A stretch of 64,000 bases of DNA, from the NCBI RefSeq assembly GCF_003634615.1, contig NZ_RBKX01000001.1, positions 1,054,001-1,118,000 of the forward strand, read 5' to 3'. Within the stretch, counting starts at the first letter, position 1, and the number at the start of each line of letters is the position of its first letter. This DNA is from Flavobacterium sp. 102. GTDB lineage: Bacteria > Bacteroidota > Bacteroidia > Flavobacteriales > Flavobacteriaceae. The notes beneath the pieces are model-generated. The model was not told the DNA's origin. It did not search any database and saw only the letters and a list, made by a program, of their open reading frames with translations. Of the stretch, positions 9,303 to 18,500 are shown piece by piece. The translations under genes and the position numbers were made by a program.

Positions 9303-9668
9303 TTATTCCCACTCCAAAGCCTTCTTCTTGATAATATAGAAGAAACCTACTAACAGCAGTGACATGAAAATAACCATTTTAATCATTCCTTCCATTCCCA
9401 ATTCTTTGAAATTAATTGCCCAAGGATAAAGGAAAATTACCTCTACGTCAAAAAGGACGAAAAGAATAGCTACTAAGAAATATTTTACTGAAAAAGGTAT
9501 TCTGGCGTTTCCGACAGATTCAATACCACATTCGAAGTTTTTGTCTTTGTTTTTGGAATGTCTTTTTGGGCCTAAAAAGCTAGAACCGATAATGGTTAAG
9601 ACCACAAATCCTACCGCTAAACCTGCTTGCATCAGGATTGGTAAATAATCTAATTGATTAGACTGCAT
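9303..9668 (-). CDS. nuoA: NADH-quinone oxidoreductase subunit A
   Basis: First gene of the complex I operon; three-helix membrane subunit of 121 aa. Signature: KNFECGIES and IPFSVKYFLVAILFVLFDVEVIFLYPW, including the acidic membrane residues. An in-frame TTG nine bases upstream exists, but the ATG at 9668 gives MQSNQLDYLPIL, the usual family start, and was preferred. A promoter with both Bacteroidota elements lies about 35 bp upstream. Confidence 0.96.
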   Translation of the reverse strand: MQSNQLDYLPILMQAGLAVGFVVLTIIGSSFLGPKRHSKNKDKNFECGIESVGNARIPFSVKYFLVAILFVLFDVEVIFLYPWAINFKELGMEGMIKMVIFMSLLLVGFFYIIKKKALEWE

Positions 9669-9701
9669 AATGCTCAAAATTAGAAGTAATTAAAATAGCC
9701 A

Positions 9702-9731
9702 CAAATATACATCGCATTATTTAATTCGCAA
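9702..9731 (-). promoter_or_regulatory. Predicted nuo operon promoter
   Basis: On the minus strand TATATTTG (9702-9709) matches the Bacteroidota -7 box TAnnTTTG, and a TTG (9729-9731) lies 19 bp upstream, matching the -33 element. It is correctly placed to drive nuoA and gives a leader of about 30 nt. Prediction from the consensus only. Confidence 0.7.
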
Positions 9732-9810
9732 AAATGAAAGGCTAAACGTTTGTTATTTATTTCCCCAAACACGTTTATTTAAACTGATTATAAATAATGG
9801 CTTTATAGTA

Positions 9811-9840
9811 TAAAAAAACGTCCCGGAATTTCCGGGACGT
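9811..9840 (-). terminator. Intrinsic terminator of the cold-shock gene
   Basis: Perfect 11-bp inverted repeat acgtcccggaa / ttccgggacgt (9818-9828 and 9830-9840). On the minus strand it is followed by a run of seven T. It ends the cold-shock transcript and insulates the nuo promoter downstream. Confidence 0.88.
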
Positions 9841-9874
9841 TGTGTCATTCTAGGTAATCAAAAAATAATATATA

Positions 9875-10075
9875 TTAGTCTTCGATAGCCACTACTTGAG
9901 CTGCTACTTTACCTTTTCTACCTTCTTCTTCTTCGTATGATACTTTGTCACCTTCAGCTAGACCTTCTGTTCTAACTCCGGTAGCATGTACGAAAATGTC
10001 TTTTCCTGTTTCGTCGTCAGTAATAAAACCGTAACCTTTTGATTCATTGAAGAATTTAACTTTACCTGTGCGCAT
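9875..10075 (-). CDS. Cold-shock domain protein
   Basis: 66-aa single cold-shock domain that binds single-stranded RNA/DNA. It begins RTGKVKFFNESKGYGFI (RNP1 is KGYGFI) and contains DIFVHATGV (RNP2). One small oddity: RNP2 is followed by A-T-G instead of the commoner F-S-A. It is monocistronic, with its own promoter and a strong terminator. The specific csp paralogue cannot be named from sequence alone. Confidence 0.96.
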   Translation of the reverse strand: MRTGKVKFFNESKGYGFITDDETGKDIFVHATGVRTEGLAEGDKVSYEEEEGRKGKVAAQVVAIED

Positions 10076-10104
10076 TTTGTAATATAAAAATAATTAATAA
10101 TGCC

Positions 10105-10134
10105 CAAAGATATACTTATTTGCGACATAGCCAA
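10105..10134 (-). promoter_or_regulatory. Predicted cold-shock gene promoter
   Basis: Minus-strand TATCTTTG (10105-10112) fits TAnnTTTG, with TTG (10132-10134) 19 bp upstream. The implied leader is only about 25-30 nt, unlike the long thermosensing leaders of enterobacterial cspA. Confidence 0.7.
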
Positions 10135-10230
10135 CAAAAATCAAATAAAAAGTTAAATTTTTTTCAAAACTTTCAAATTATAATTGAATGATTTTCAGTA
10201 CAGTATTTGAATTATTCTAAAAACGGCAAC

Positions 10231-10270
10231 AAAAAAAGCAACTATTTATAAATTTTTAAATAGTTGCTTT
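10231..10270 (-). terminator. Intrinsic terminator of aspS
   Basis: 14-bp perfect inverted repeat aaagcaactattta / taaatagttgcttt (10235-10248 and 10257-10270) with an 8-nt loop, followed on the minus strand by a T run. It is placed 24 bp after the aspS stop. Confidence 0.85.
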
Positions 10271-10293
10271 CTCAGAAAATGCGAATATGATAT

Positions 10294-12048
10294 TTATTGC
10301 GATAAGTCTAATTTTATGTATAATTCTTTTAATTGAGCATCATCAATTGTAGATGGTGCATCAATCATAACATCACGTCCCGAATTGTTTTTTGGGAAAG
10401 CAATAAAATCGCGAATCGTTTCTTGTCCGCCAAGTATTGCTACTAATCTGTCCAATCCAAAAGCTAAACCACCATGCGGTGGCGCACCAAATTGGAAAGC
10501 ATTCATCAAGAATCCAAATTGGTCTTGGGCTTGCTCAGGTGTAAAACCTAAAAGGCTAAACATTCTGCTTTGTAAATCTTTATCGTGAATACGAATGGAA
10601 CCACCACCGATTTCATTTCCGTTTAATACCATATCATAAGCATTGGCACGAACTTTTCCCGGTTCAGTTTCAATTAATTTCATGTCTTCCGGTTTTGGTG
10701 ACGTGAAAGGATGGTGCATCGCGTGATATCTCTCGTTTTCTTCGTCCCATTCTAATAAAGGAAAATCTACAACCCATAATGGCGCAAATTCTTCCGGTTT
10801 TCTCAAACCTAAACGAGTGGCTACTTCCATACGCAAAGCAGAAAGTTGCGTTCTTGTTTTATTAGCGTTACCCGAAAGTATTAAAATCAAGTCACCTGCT
10901 TTTGCATTGGTCGCTTCCGCCCATTTTTTCAAATCATCTTGGTCGTAGAATTTATCTACCGAAGATTTAAATGTTCCGTCTTCTTCACATTTGACGTAAA
11001 CCATTCCGGACGCACCAACTTGCGGGCGTTTCACCCAGTCAATCAAAGCATCAATTTCTTTACGAGTATAAGATGCACAACCTGGTGCTGCAATGCCGAC
11101 TACCAATTCGGCCGAATTGAAGACAGGGAAATCTTTGTGTTGGGCAACGGCGTTTAGTTCTCCGAATTTCATTTCGAAACGAATATCCGGTTTGTCGTTA
11201 CCATAGGTTTTTATGGCGTAATCGTAGGTTATTCTTGGGAATTCTGCGATGTCTATTCCTTTAATCTCTTTTAATAGATGACGCGTTAAGCCTTCGAAAA
11301 CATTTAGAATATCTTCTTGTTCAACAAATGCCATTTCGCAATCGATTTGAGTGAATTCCGGTTGTCTGTCGGCACGCAAATCTTCATCACGGAAACATTT
11401 CACGATTTGGAAATACTTGTCCATGCCGCCAACCATCAACAATTGTTTGAAGGTTTGCGGTGATTGTGGTAAGGCGTAAAACTGTCCTTCGTTCATTCGG
11501 CTTGGTACCACAAAATCTCTGGCGCCTTCCGGAGTAGATTTGATTAAATAAGGTGTTTCTACTTCACAGAAATCCAAATTGGATAAATATTTACGCACTT
11601 CCATCGCCACTTTGTGACGGAAAAGCAACGAGTTTTTTACCGGATTTCTTCTGATATCCAAGTAACGGTATTTCATTCTGATATCCTCACCACCATCAGT
11701 TTCATCTTCAATGGTAAATGGCGGAAGGATAGAAGCATTTAATAAAGTCAATTCGGAAACTAAAATCTCGATATCACCTGTGGTCATGTTCGGGTTTTTG
11801 GATTCACGCTCAATTACGGTTCCTTTTACCTGAATTACAAATTCTCTTCCAAGCGATTTGGCCTTTTCAAAAACGGCTTTGTCAGTTCTTTGTTCGTCAA
11901 AGATTAATTGCGTAATACCATAACGGTCGCGCAAATCAACCCAAATCATAAACCCTTTATCACGTGATTTTTGAACCCAACCGGCAAGTGTAACTTCTTT
12001 ATTAATATGAGTAGCGTTTAGTTCGCCACAATTATGACTTCTGTACAT
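10294..12048 (-). CDS. aspS: Aspartyl-tRNA synthetase (bacterial type)
   Basis: Charges tRNA-Asp with aspartate; class II synthetase of 584 aa, the long bacterial form with the GAD insertion. Order: OB-fold anticodon domain ([26 protein letters not shown]), motif 2 region [18 protein letters not shown], the GAD insert around 300-410, and motif 3 [14 protein letters not shown]. The ATG at 12048 ([10 protein letters not shown]) was chosen over one nine codons upstream, because homologs start there and a -7 box lies just outside. It stands alone, divergent from the thioredoxin-like gene. Confidence 0.97.
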   Translation of the reverse strand: MYRSHNCGELNATHINKEVTLAGWVQKSRDKGFMIWVDLRDRYGITQLIFDEQRTDKAVFEKAKSLGREFVIQVKGTVIERESKNPNMTTGDIEILVSELTLLNASILPPFTIEDETDGGEDIRMKYRYLDIRRNPVKNSLLFRHKVAMEVRKYLSNLDFCEVETPYLIKSTPEGARDFVVPSRMNEGQFYALPQSPQTFKQLLMVGGMDKYFQIVKCFRDEDLRADRQPEFTQIDCEMAFVEQEDILNVFEGLTRHLLKEIKGIDIAEFPRITYDYAIKTYGNDKPDIRFEMKFGELNAVAQHKDFPVFNSAELVVGIAAPGCASYTRKEIDALIDWVKRPQVGASGMVYVKCEEDGTFKSSVDKFYDQDDLKKWAEATNAKAGDLILILSGNANKTRTQLSALRMEVATRLGLRKPEEFAPLWVVDFPLLEWDEENERYHAMHHPFTSPKPEDMKLIETEPGKVRANAYDMVLNGNEIGGGSIRIHDKDLQSRMFSLLGFTPEQAQDQFGFLMNAFQFGAPPHGGLAFGLDRLVAILGGQETIRDFIAFPKNNSGRDVMIDAPSTIDDAQLKELYIKLDLSQ

Positions 12049-12098
12049 GAAAATATTTTTTTTACTTCGTAACAATTCGACCTAACGGTCTCGAGTGG

Positions 12099-12106
12099 CA
12101 AAAGTA
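12099..12106 (-). promoter_or_regulatory. Candidate -7 box for aspS
   Basis: Minus-strand TACTTTTG matches TAnnTTTG about 50 bp before the chosen ATG. No well-spaced TTG was found upstream, so the promoter is only half supported. Confidence 0.45.
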
Positions 12107-12185
12107 AAAAACTTATACCAATTAAACGGTCGAAGTGTTAAATCAAATTTAAGTTAATCTTTAAATTTCTAATTGACAAAACAAG

Positions 12186-12193
12186 TATATTTG
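12186..12193 (+). promoter_or_regulatory. Candidate -7 box for the TlpA-like gene
   Basis: TATATTTG matches TAnnTTTG and lies 28 bp before the start codon. The nearest TTG upstream (12173-12175) is only 10 bp away, too close for the usual -33 spacing. Confidence 0.5.
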
Positions 12194-12221
12194 ATATCTA
12201 AAAAATTAAACAAACATACTT

Positions 12222-13214
12222 ATGAAGAAAATAGTTAGCTTTATTTTTACTGTCTTAGTTTCTAGTGTGGCCATAGCGCAGGAAAACATGACTTTTCAAG
12301 CTGAAATAGCCAATAAAAACGGGAACACACTTTTTATCAATAGCGGAAGAGAAACGATTCAAAAAATTGAGGCAGATGCAAAAGGAAATTTTAAAGCCAC
12401 TTTTCCTATCAAAGAAGGATTGTATCAGTTGTTCGATGGTGCTGAATATGCCAATTTGTATTTGAAAAACGGTTATAATTTAAAAATGACCATGGACGCA
12501 ACAAAGTTTGATGAGACTATTGCGTTCTCGGGAAATGGTGCTGCGGAGAATAATTTTTTGGCCAAACGAACTTTACAAGAGAACGACATTGATTTTCAAA
12601 CAATGTTAGAGTTAGATGCTGAAGGTTTCAAGAAAGCCACAGAAGAACTCAAAGCGACACAAATCGCAAGTTTAGAAGCATCCAAAATAGACGCGAATTT
12701 AGTTGACATGTTAAAGAAAGGCACGGAAGCCAATGTTGGTCAACTGCAACAATATTACACCATGACGCTAGCCAAGAAAAAAATGAATAATGTGGCAGCG
12801 CCTAATTTTGATTATGAAAACCACAAAGGAGGAAAAACCACTTTGGAAAGTTTGAAAGGGAAATATGTATATGTAGATTTATGGGCCACTTGGTGTGGAC
12901 CTTGCCGTGCGGAGATTCCGTCATTGAAAAAAATGGAAACAGATTTTCATGGAAAAAATATAGAGTTTGTGAGTGTTTCAGTTGATGCTGAAAAAGACCA
13001 TGAGAAATGGAAAACCTTTGTAACTGAAAAAGAGTTAGGCGGAATTCAATTGTACGCCGGAAAAGCAGAACTTTCTGATTTTATCAAAGCTTTTGAAGTG
13101 AATTCGATTCCGAGATTCATATTGATTGATCCTAAAGGTGTTGTTGTTGACGCTGATGCTAAAAGACCTTCTGATCCAAGACTACAGGAGCAATTGAATA
13201 AATTATTGAACTAA
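12222..13214 (+). CDS. Secreted TlpA/ResA-family thiol-disulfide oxidoreductase with DUF4369-like N-terminus
   Basis: 330 aa. Residues 1-19 are a signal peptide (MKKIVSFIFTVLVSSVAIAQ). The N-terminal ~170 residues are beta-rich and resemble DUF4369 (GNTLFINSGRETIQKIEADAKGNF...). The C-terminal thioredoxin fold has the active site WATWCGPCRAEIPSL and a cis-Pro region in VNSIPRFILID. It probably reduces or shuffles disulfides in the periplasm; the partner is unknown. It is monocistronic, with a hairpin terminator just downstream. Confidence 0.9.
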   Translation: MKKIVSFIFTVLVSSVAIAQENMTFQAEIANKNGNTLFINSGRETIQKIEADAKGNFKATFPIKEGLYQLFDGAEYANLYLKNGYNLKMTMDATKFDETIAFSGNGAAENNFLAKRTLQENDIDFQTMLELDAEGFKKATEELKATQIASLEASKIDANLVDMLKKGTEANVGQLQQYYTMTLAKKKMNNVAAPNFDYENHKGGKTTLESLKGKYVYVDLWATWCGPCRAEIPSLKKMETDFHGKNIEFVSVSVDAEKDHEKWKTFVTEKELGGIQLYAGKAELSDFIKAFEVNSIPRFILIDPKGVVVDADAKRPSDPRLQEQLNKLLN

Positions 13215-13239
13215 AACACCAATAAAATCAATACATAAG

Positions 13240-13263
13240 CCACCTAAATCGGGTGGTTTTTTT
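13240..13263 (+). terminator. Intrinsic terminator after the TlpA-like gene
   Basis: Short GC stem ccacc / ggtgg around the loop taaatcg, followed directly by seven T. It lies 26 bp after the stop codon. Confidence 0.75.
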
Positions 13264-13349
13264 ATGCTTACAAATAAATCCCAATGTTAAGTTTTCATTC
13301 AATGTTACCAAATTGTTAAGTAAAAGTTTTTTTATCGTAAATTAAATTG

Positions 13350-13357
13350 TAGCTTTG
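13350..13357 (+). promoter_or_regulatory. Candidate -7 box for the MORN-like gene
   Basis: TAGCTTTG matches TAnnTTTG 33 bp before the ATG at 13391. It falls just upstream of an earlier in-frame ATG (13355), which would then be outside or at the very start of the transcript, supporting the inner start. Confidence 0.5.
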
Positions 13358-13390
13358 TTATGTAATTATGAACAACTTAAACCTACGATT

Positions 13391-13735
13391 ATGAAAAAGA
13401 TATTGATTTTAGGAGCATTGCTTATCTCAGGATTCACTTTTGCTCAAACTGCAAAGCCGTTTTTAGAGCAAGAAGGAGATTTAGTTAAAGCTACTTATTT
13501 CTATGAGAATGGTAAAGTGCAACAACAAGGTTATTTCAAAGACGGAAAGATTACCGGACAATGGGTTGCTTATGATGAAAACGGTAACAAAAAATCAATT
13601 GGCGAATATACCAACGGAGAGAAAACCGGAAAATGGTTTTTTTGGAACAACAAATCATTAAGCGAAGTAGATTATGCTGACAGCCGTGTGGCTTCAGTGA
13701 AATCTTGGAAACAAGAAGCGATTGTTAATAAATAA
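13391..13735 (+). CDS. Small secreted MORN-repeat-like protein
   Basis: 114 aa. The ATG at 13391 gives a clean signal peptide (MKKILILGALLISGFTFAQ); the upstream ATG at 13355 would put twelve polar residues in front of it. After the signal come repeats of the form YFKDGKITGQWVAYDENGNK and EYTNGEKTGKWFFWNN, typical of the MORN-like toxin-antitoxin/YwqK-type repeat family. These small periplasmic proteins are common in flavobacteria, and no molecular role can be assigned. Followed by a bidirectional terminator. Confidence 0.82.
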   Translation: MKKILILGALLISGFTFAQTAKPFLEQEGDLVKATYFYENGKVQQQGYFKDGKITGQWVAYDENGNKKSIGEYTNGEKTGKWFFWNNKSLSEVDYADSRVASVKSWKQEAIVNK

Positions 13736-13754
13736 AAGTTAATTATTTATATGA

Positions 13755-13787
13755 AAAAGGGAACTCAATTTGAGTTCCCTTTTTTTG
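13755..13787. terminator. Bidirectional terminator between MORN-like and RND permease genes
   Basis: Perfect 10-bp inverted repeat gggaactcaa / ttgagttccc (13759-13768 and 13770-13779), flanked by an A run on the left and a T run on the right. It can end both the plus-strand gene and the convergent minus-strand efflux operon. Confidence 0.87.
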
Positions 13788-13803
13788 TTTGCTTTCTATT
13801 GAA

Positions 13804-16800
13804 TTATGCTTCGATAGCTTTTCTTCTTTCTCTTCTTCCGCGTAACCAGTACTTAGTTCGTTTCACTAAGTAGAACATTACCGGAACCATAATTAAAGTC
13901 AATACCGTAGCATAAGTCAATCCGAAGATAATCGTCCAAGCCAATGGTCCCCAGAAAATAACATTATCTCCACCCATATATAAGTGCGGATTCAAATCGG
14001 TAATCAATCCGAAAAAGTCAAAGTTCAATCCGATAGCCAAAGGAATTAATCCCAAAATGGCTGTTAATGCCGTTAATAATACCGGACGCAAACGGTTTTT
14101 CCCACTTTCTATAATGATCTCTTTGATTTCCTCAAGCGATAAATCATCATGACTTTCCAATGCTTTGTCAGCTACTTTTTTGTCTAACAATAAGACGAAG
14201 AAGTCCATTAATACAATTCCGTTCTTCACCACAATTCCCGCCAAGGAAATAATTCCCATCATCGTCATCAGAATTACGAAATCCATATTGGCAATAACAT
14301 AACCATAGAAAACACCACTGAAACTAAGCAATACGGTGAATAAAATTACAATGGTTTTAGAAACCGAGTTAAACTGTAACACAATAATAATCGTAATTCC
14401 CGCCATGGCTAAGAACAACGCGTACATCAAGAAACTTTGGTTTTTGCCTTGCTCTTCTTGTACTCCGGAGAACGAATAAGTGATTCCTTTTGGCAATTCG
14501 TATCCTTTTAATTCAGTTTCAATCTGCTTGGTGATTTCATCAGCATTATAACCGGTCAAAACGTTAGAATAAATGGTCATGATACGTTTGTAACCTTTTC
14601 TTTTGATTTGGTTATACGTATAGGTTTTCTCTGTTTCAGATACTGCCGAAATAGGCACTTGAACGATTTGTCCATTGTTTTGATTTCTGAAAGTCAACGA
14701 TTGGTTGAACAAAATATTCTCATTCTTACGTTGGTCTTCCTGCAATCTCACTACAATATTATAGTCGTCATCACCTTCTTTATAAGTTGAAATTTCCTGA
14801 CCATATAAAGAACGACGCAAATTAAATCCTAATTGTCCTGTAGTAACTCCGGCACTTCCTGCGTTTACACGATCTACGCTTACTTCTAGTTCCGGACTTT
14901 GTTTGTTGACATCAACGCTCAATTTTTCTATTCCCGGAATGTTTTTGCTGTTGATGTAAGCAATCATTTTGTCGGCTTGCGCAATCATTTCGTCATAATC
15001 AGAACCGGTTAATTGCACACTGATTGGATAACCGGCCGGCGGACCATTGGCATCTTTTTCAACAGTAACTATCGCTCCGGCTATGCCTTTTACTTTGCCG
15101 CGAATTTCTTCTAAAACGTCGGAAGTATTAATACCTTGACGGAATTTAAACTCAGAGAAGTTTACGGTAACTTTTCCTTTAAAAGGCGTTTCCGAAGCAG
15201 AACCTGCATCTACATTTGGATTTCCGGCACCAACACCAACTTGTGAAACGATACTTTCTGCCAAGAAGTTCTCGTTTGGATTTTTTTCATCAACATATTT
15301 ACTTAAAATATTGATAACCTGTTTTTCAACAAACAAGGTTGCTTTATTGGTTTTCTCAATATCGGTTCCCTGCGGATATTCGATATAGACAATCGCTTGA
15401 TTCGGAATATTATCAGGGAAAAAGAGTACTTTTCTTGGGAAAACACCTAATAAGATGAAAGATAAAAACAACATTCCGATGATACTTCCAAGCGCAATCC
15501 AAGCATTTCTTCCCGTTAGGATTTTGGCCAAAAAGCGTTTGTACTTTTCTTCCATTCTTGGGAAAAAGTTATGCTGAAAATCTTGTGTCCATTGGTACAA
15601 TTTCAATTTGTATAACCACATTAATCCTAATGAAATCAAAGCTAAGTGACCAATTCCTCTTCCTAATTTAGAATCGTATACATTGCCAAGAATCACAAAA
15701 ATTACGGCTAGAATTCCAAAAATAATCGAATAAGTTTTAGCTGATTTGTTGGTTACATTGCGGTCTTCAATATCCATCGAACCACCGGTCATCGCCGCAT
15801 TGACAATCATCGCTACGAATAACGAGGCACCTAATGTTACCGAAAGCGTTAATGGGAAATAAATCATAAATTTACCCATTGTTCCAGGCCACAAAGCGAA
15901 AGGTAAAAACGCCATCAAGGTTGTTGCTGTGGAAGAAATTACCGGCCAAGCGATTTCACCAATACCGATTTTCGAGGCTTGCACACGCGGCATGCCTTTT
16001 TTCATATTGGCAAACACGTTGTCAACTACCACAATTCCGTCATCCACCAACATTCCTAATCCCATTACCAATCCGAACAATACCATCGTATTTAAGGTCA
16101 TTCCGAAAGCGGATAATATGGTAAACGCCATTAACATTGACAATGGAATCGCAGCGCCTACGAATAAGGAGTTACGCAATCCCATAGTAAACATCAACAC
16201 AATCATTACCAAAACAATTCCGAAGATAATGTGGTTCGATAATTCATCTACTTGGTGTTCAACACGAGAAGATTGGTCGTTGGTTAAATCGATTTTTAAA
16301 TCTTTTGGCAAATAATTTTCTTTTGCCAATTCGATTCTTTCTTTTACTTGTTCAATGGCTGAAATCATGTTTTGACCCGAACGTTTTTTGACGTTCAACA
16401 TCACTACTTCTTTTCCTTTTTCACGAGCGTAAGTTGTTTTTTCTTTTTCTTTAAAACTTACCTTAGCGATGTCTTTAAGATAAACGCTTCCGCCAAAAGA
16501 TTTCACGATTACATTTTCTAATTCTTTCGGGTCTTTGATTTCTCCTACGATTCTGATGTTATTTCGAGAGCCTTGCGAAGTTAAATTTCCACCCGAAAGC
16601 GTCATGTTTTCGTATTTTACCGCGTTTTGAATGTCGTCAAACGAAACCTGAGCAGCAGTCATTTTGAAAATGTCAACAGCGATTTCAACTTCTTTGTCAT
16701 CAACCCCAAGAATATCAACTTTCTTCACTTCGGCAATTTCTTCAATATCATCTTGAAGTTTTTCGCCGTATTTTTTAAGTTGTTGTGTGGTGTAATTTCC

Positions 16801-17274
16801 TTTTAAGTTGATGTTCAAAATCGGCACTTCTTCTGAAATGTTCAATTCGAAAACACTTGGCTCTACTTTACTTCCGTTGTCCAAGTTCGGCCAATCGGTA
16901 TCAGCTTTTACGACATCGACTTTGTCTTTAATCTTGGTTTTGGCTTCTTCCAAACCAACTTTATCACCAAATTCAACGATAATCATTCCGTAATCTTGGA
17001 ACGAACTGGCGGTTATTTTTTCAATTCCACTGATGTTTTTGAATTCTTTCTCCAGTGGCTTGACAATTAATTTTTCAACGTCTTCTGCAGAATTCCCCGG
17101 GAAGACAGAAGAAACGTATATTTTATTTTCGATGATTTCAGGGAAATCTTCACGCGGCATCGTTACGTAGGCGATCAAACCGGTAACAACAATCAAAAGA
17201 GTGAAGATGTAAACAGTGACTCTGTTGTCTACTGCCCAACTCGAAATGCCGAATTCTTTATTTTGATGTGACAT
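13804..17274 (-). CDS. RND efflux transporter permease with two extra membrane helices
   Basis: Inner-membrane proton/drug antiporter of the RND superfamily, 1156 aa. Typical features: N-terminal helix (YIFTLLIVVTGLIAYVTMP), porter-domain repeats, the proton-relay helix FGLVMGLGMLVDDGIVVVDN, and the duplicated C-terminal half (FVILMTMMGIISLAGIVVKNGIVLMDF). It is about 100 residues longer than the usual ~1040. The excess includes two hydrophobic segments at about residues 510-560 (YSIIFGILAVIFVILGNVY and ALISLGLMWLYKL), between helices 6 and 7. Last gene of the tetR-tolC-adaptor-permease operon. Substrate unknown. Confidence 0.95.
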   Translation of the reverse strand: MSHQNKEFGISSWAVDNRVTVYIFTLLIVVTGLIAYVTMPREDFPEIIENKIYVSSVFPGNSAEDVEKLIVKPLEKEFKNISGIEKITASSFQDYGMIIVEFGDKVGLEEAKTKIKDKVDVVKADTDWPNLDNGSKVEPSVFELNISEEVPILNINLKGNYTTQQLKKYGEKLQDDIEEIAEVKKVDILGVDDKEVEIAVDIFKMTAAQVSFDDIQNAVKYENMTLSGGNLTSQGSRNNIRIVGEIKDPKELENVIVKSFGGSVYLKDIAKVSFKEKEKTTYAREKGKEVVMLNVKKRSGQNMISAIEQVKERIELAKENYLPKDLKIDLTNDQSSRVEHQVDELSNHIIFGIVLVMIVLMFTMGLRNSLFVGAAIPLSMLMAFTILSAFGMTLNTMVLFGLVMGLGMLVDDGIVVVDNVFANMKKGMPRVQASKIGIGEIAWPVISSTATTLMAFLPFALWPGTMGKFMIYFPLTLSVTLGASLFVAMIVNAAMTGGSMDIEDRNVTNKSAKTYSIIFGILAVIFVILGNVYDSKLGRGIGHLALISLGLMWLYKLKLYQWTQDFQHNFFPRMEEKYKRFLAKILTGRNAWIALGSIIGMLFLSFILLGVFPRKVLFFPDNIPNQAIVYIEYPQGTDIEKTNKATLFVEKQVINILSKYVDEKNPNENFLAESIVSQVGVGAGNPNVDAGSASETPFKGKVTVNFSEFKFRQGINTSDVLEEIRGKVKGIAGAIVTVEKDANGPPAGYPISVQLTGSDYDEMIAQADKMIAYINSKNIPGIEKLSVDVNKQSPELEVSVDRVNAGSAGVTTGQLGFNLRRSLYGQEISTYKEGDDDYNIVVRLQEDQRKNENILFNQSLTFRNQNNGQIVQVPISAVSETEKTYTYNQIKRKGYKRIMTIYSNVLTGYNADEITKQIETELKGYELPKGITYSFSGVQEEQGKNQSFLMYALFLAMAGITIIIVLQFNSVSKTIVILFTVLLSFSGVFYGYVIANMDFVILMTMMGIISLAGIVVKNGIVLMDFFVLLLDKKVADKALESHDDLSLEEIKEIIIESGKNRLRPVLLTALTAILGLIPLAIGLNFDFFGLITDLNPHLYMGGDNVIFWGPLAWTIIFGLTYATVLTLIMVPVMFYLVKRTKYWLRGRRERRKAIEA

Positions 17275-17301
17275 ATATTAGTTTTTAGTTGTCGGTTCTC
17301 C

Positions 17302-17338
17302 GTTATCGGTTGTCAAGATTAAACAGACAACCGATAAC
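17302..17338. repeat. 13-bp inverted repeat between adaptor and permease genes
   Basis: gttatcggttgtc (17302-17314) and gacaaccgataac (17326-17338) form a perfect stem with an 11-nt loop, and further gttgtc/gacaac words flank it. It lies inside the operon, so it may tune expression of the permease relative to the adaptor; it has no T run on the minus strand. It belongs to the group of short-phrase linkers seen elsewhere in the window. Confidence 0.7.
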
Positions 17339-17350
17339 AGACAACGGTTT

Positions 17351-18490
17351 TTAGAAATTAAGTTTCATTCCTTCAGAAATATTGTTCACGCCTTCGGTTA
17401 CAATAATGTCATTAGCAGCTAAACCACTTAGGATTTCGGTAACATTGTTTGATGATTTTCCAACGGTTACGATTACTTTTTTAGCCGTTCCTGTTTTTCC
17501 ATTGCTTCCTTCAACAGTGTAAATGAATTTATTTCCTTCACCATCTTCTTGAATTACATTGGTTGGAACAACGATCGCATCTTTGCTTACGTAATCCGTG
17601 ATTTTAAGTTTGGCCACTTGGTTTGGACGTAATAAGTTGTCCGGATTTGGGACACTCACTTCAATACCAAAACTTCTGTTGCTTGGATTGATGAAATTAC
17701 CTATTTGACGTACTTTTCCTTTGTAAGTTTTATTCAAAGAAGTTAAATAAACATCAACCAAAGTACCTACTTTTAATTTTCCGATATACGTTTCTGGAAT
17801 GGTTGTCGACACAAACATGTTGTTTAAGTTAACAATTCGCATTAAGCCTTGAGCGCTTGGTGCCACGACTTGTCCTTTTTCAACAAAAACTTCATCGATA
17901 GTTCCGGTAAAAGGTGCACGGATTACGGTTTTAGACAATTGTGCCTTGATTTGAGCTACACTTTTTTGAGCCGAAATCATTTGTGTTTGCGCTTGTAAAT
18001 ATTGAATTTCGGAACCGATTTTTTTGTCCCAAAGATTTTTTTGTCTTTCGTAAGTGGTTTTGGCCAAATTGTATTGGTTTTCGGCACTAGCCAATTGTTG
18101 ACTGATTCCGCCATCGTCAACACGACCCAAGATTTGACCTTTAGAAACTTTTTGTCCGGCGATAACCGTTAAAGATGTTAAAGTACCACTGAATTCCGGT
18201 TGAACTAAAATATTTTCTTTAGTATCAACACTTCCTTGAATGTCAAGATAATGATTAAAAACAGTGTCCTTTACAGTCAATACTGAAACCAAAGCTTCTT
18301 CTTTTTTCACATCTAAAGTCGCCAATGCTTCTTCGATTTTAGCAATTTCTCCTTGCAAAGCAGTTTTCTTGGCTTGCAATGCGGTTACGTTTTTGGTTTT
18401 AATCAGTTGGTCAACCGACTCAGCGTTTTCTTTGTTTCCGCAAGCGTAAAGTACTACGGCTAAAAGGGAAAGTATAATTGTCTTCTTCAT
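17351..18490 (-). CDS. RND efflux periplasmic adaptor (membrane fusion lipoprotein)
   Basis: Links the inner-membrane permease to the outer-membrane channel. 379 aa from the ATG at 18490. This start gives a lipoprotein signal MKKTIILSLLAVVLYACG with Cys17 as the lipidation site; a start twelve codons upstream would spoil it and overlap the previous gene. Then a coiled-coil hairpin (KKTALQGEIAKIEEALATL and QLASAENQYNLAKTTYERQ), lipoyl-like halves (ILVQPEFSGTLTSLTVIAGQKV, VIRAPFTGTIDEVFVEKGQVV) and beta-barrel domains. 10 bp separate it from the tolC-like gene. Confidence 0.94.
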   Translation of the reverse strand: MKKTIILSLLAVVLYACGNKENAESVDQLIKTKNVTALQAKKTALQGEIAKIEEALATLDVKKEEALVSVLTVKDTVFNHYLDIQGSVDTKENILVQPEFSGTLTSLTVIAGQKVSKGQILGRVDDGGISQQLASAENQYNLAKTTYERQKNLWDKKIGSEIQYLQAQTQMISAQKSVAQIKAQLSKTVIRAPFTGTIDEVFVEKGQVVAPSAQGLMRIVNLNNMFVSTTIPETYIGKLKVGTLVDVYLTSLNKTYKGKVRQIGNFINPSNRSFGIEVSVPNPDNLLRPNQVAKLKITDYVSKDAIVVPTNVIQEDGEGNKFIYTVEGSNGKTGTAKKVIVTVGKSSNNVTEILSGLAANDIIVTEGVNNISEGMKLNF

Positions 18491-18500
18491 TATATATAGA

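Noticed and set aside
15929..16315. Plus-strand ORF of 128 codons inside the RND permease
   Set aside because: Shadow in another frame; no start context and low-complexity translation.
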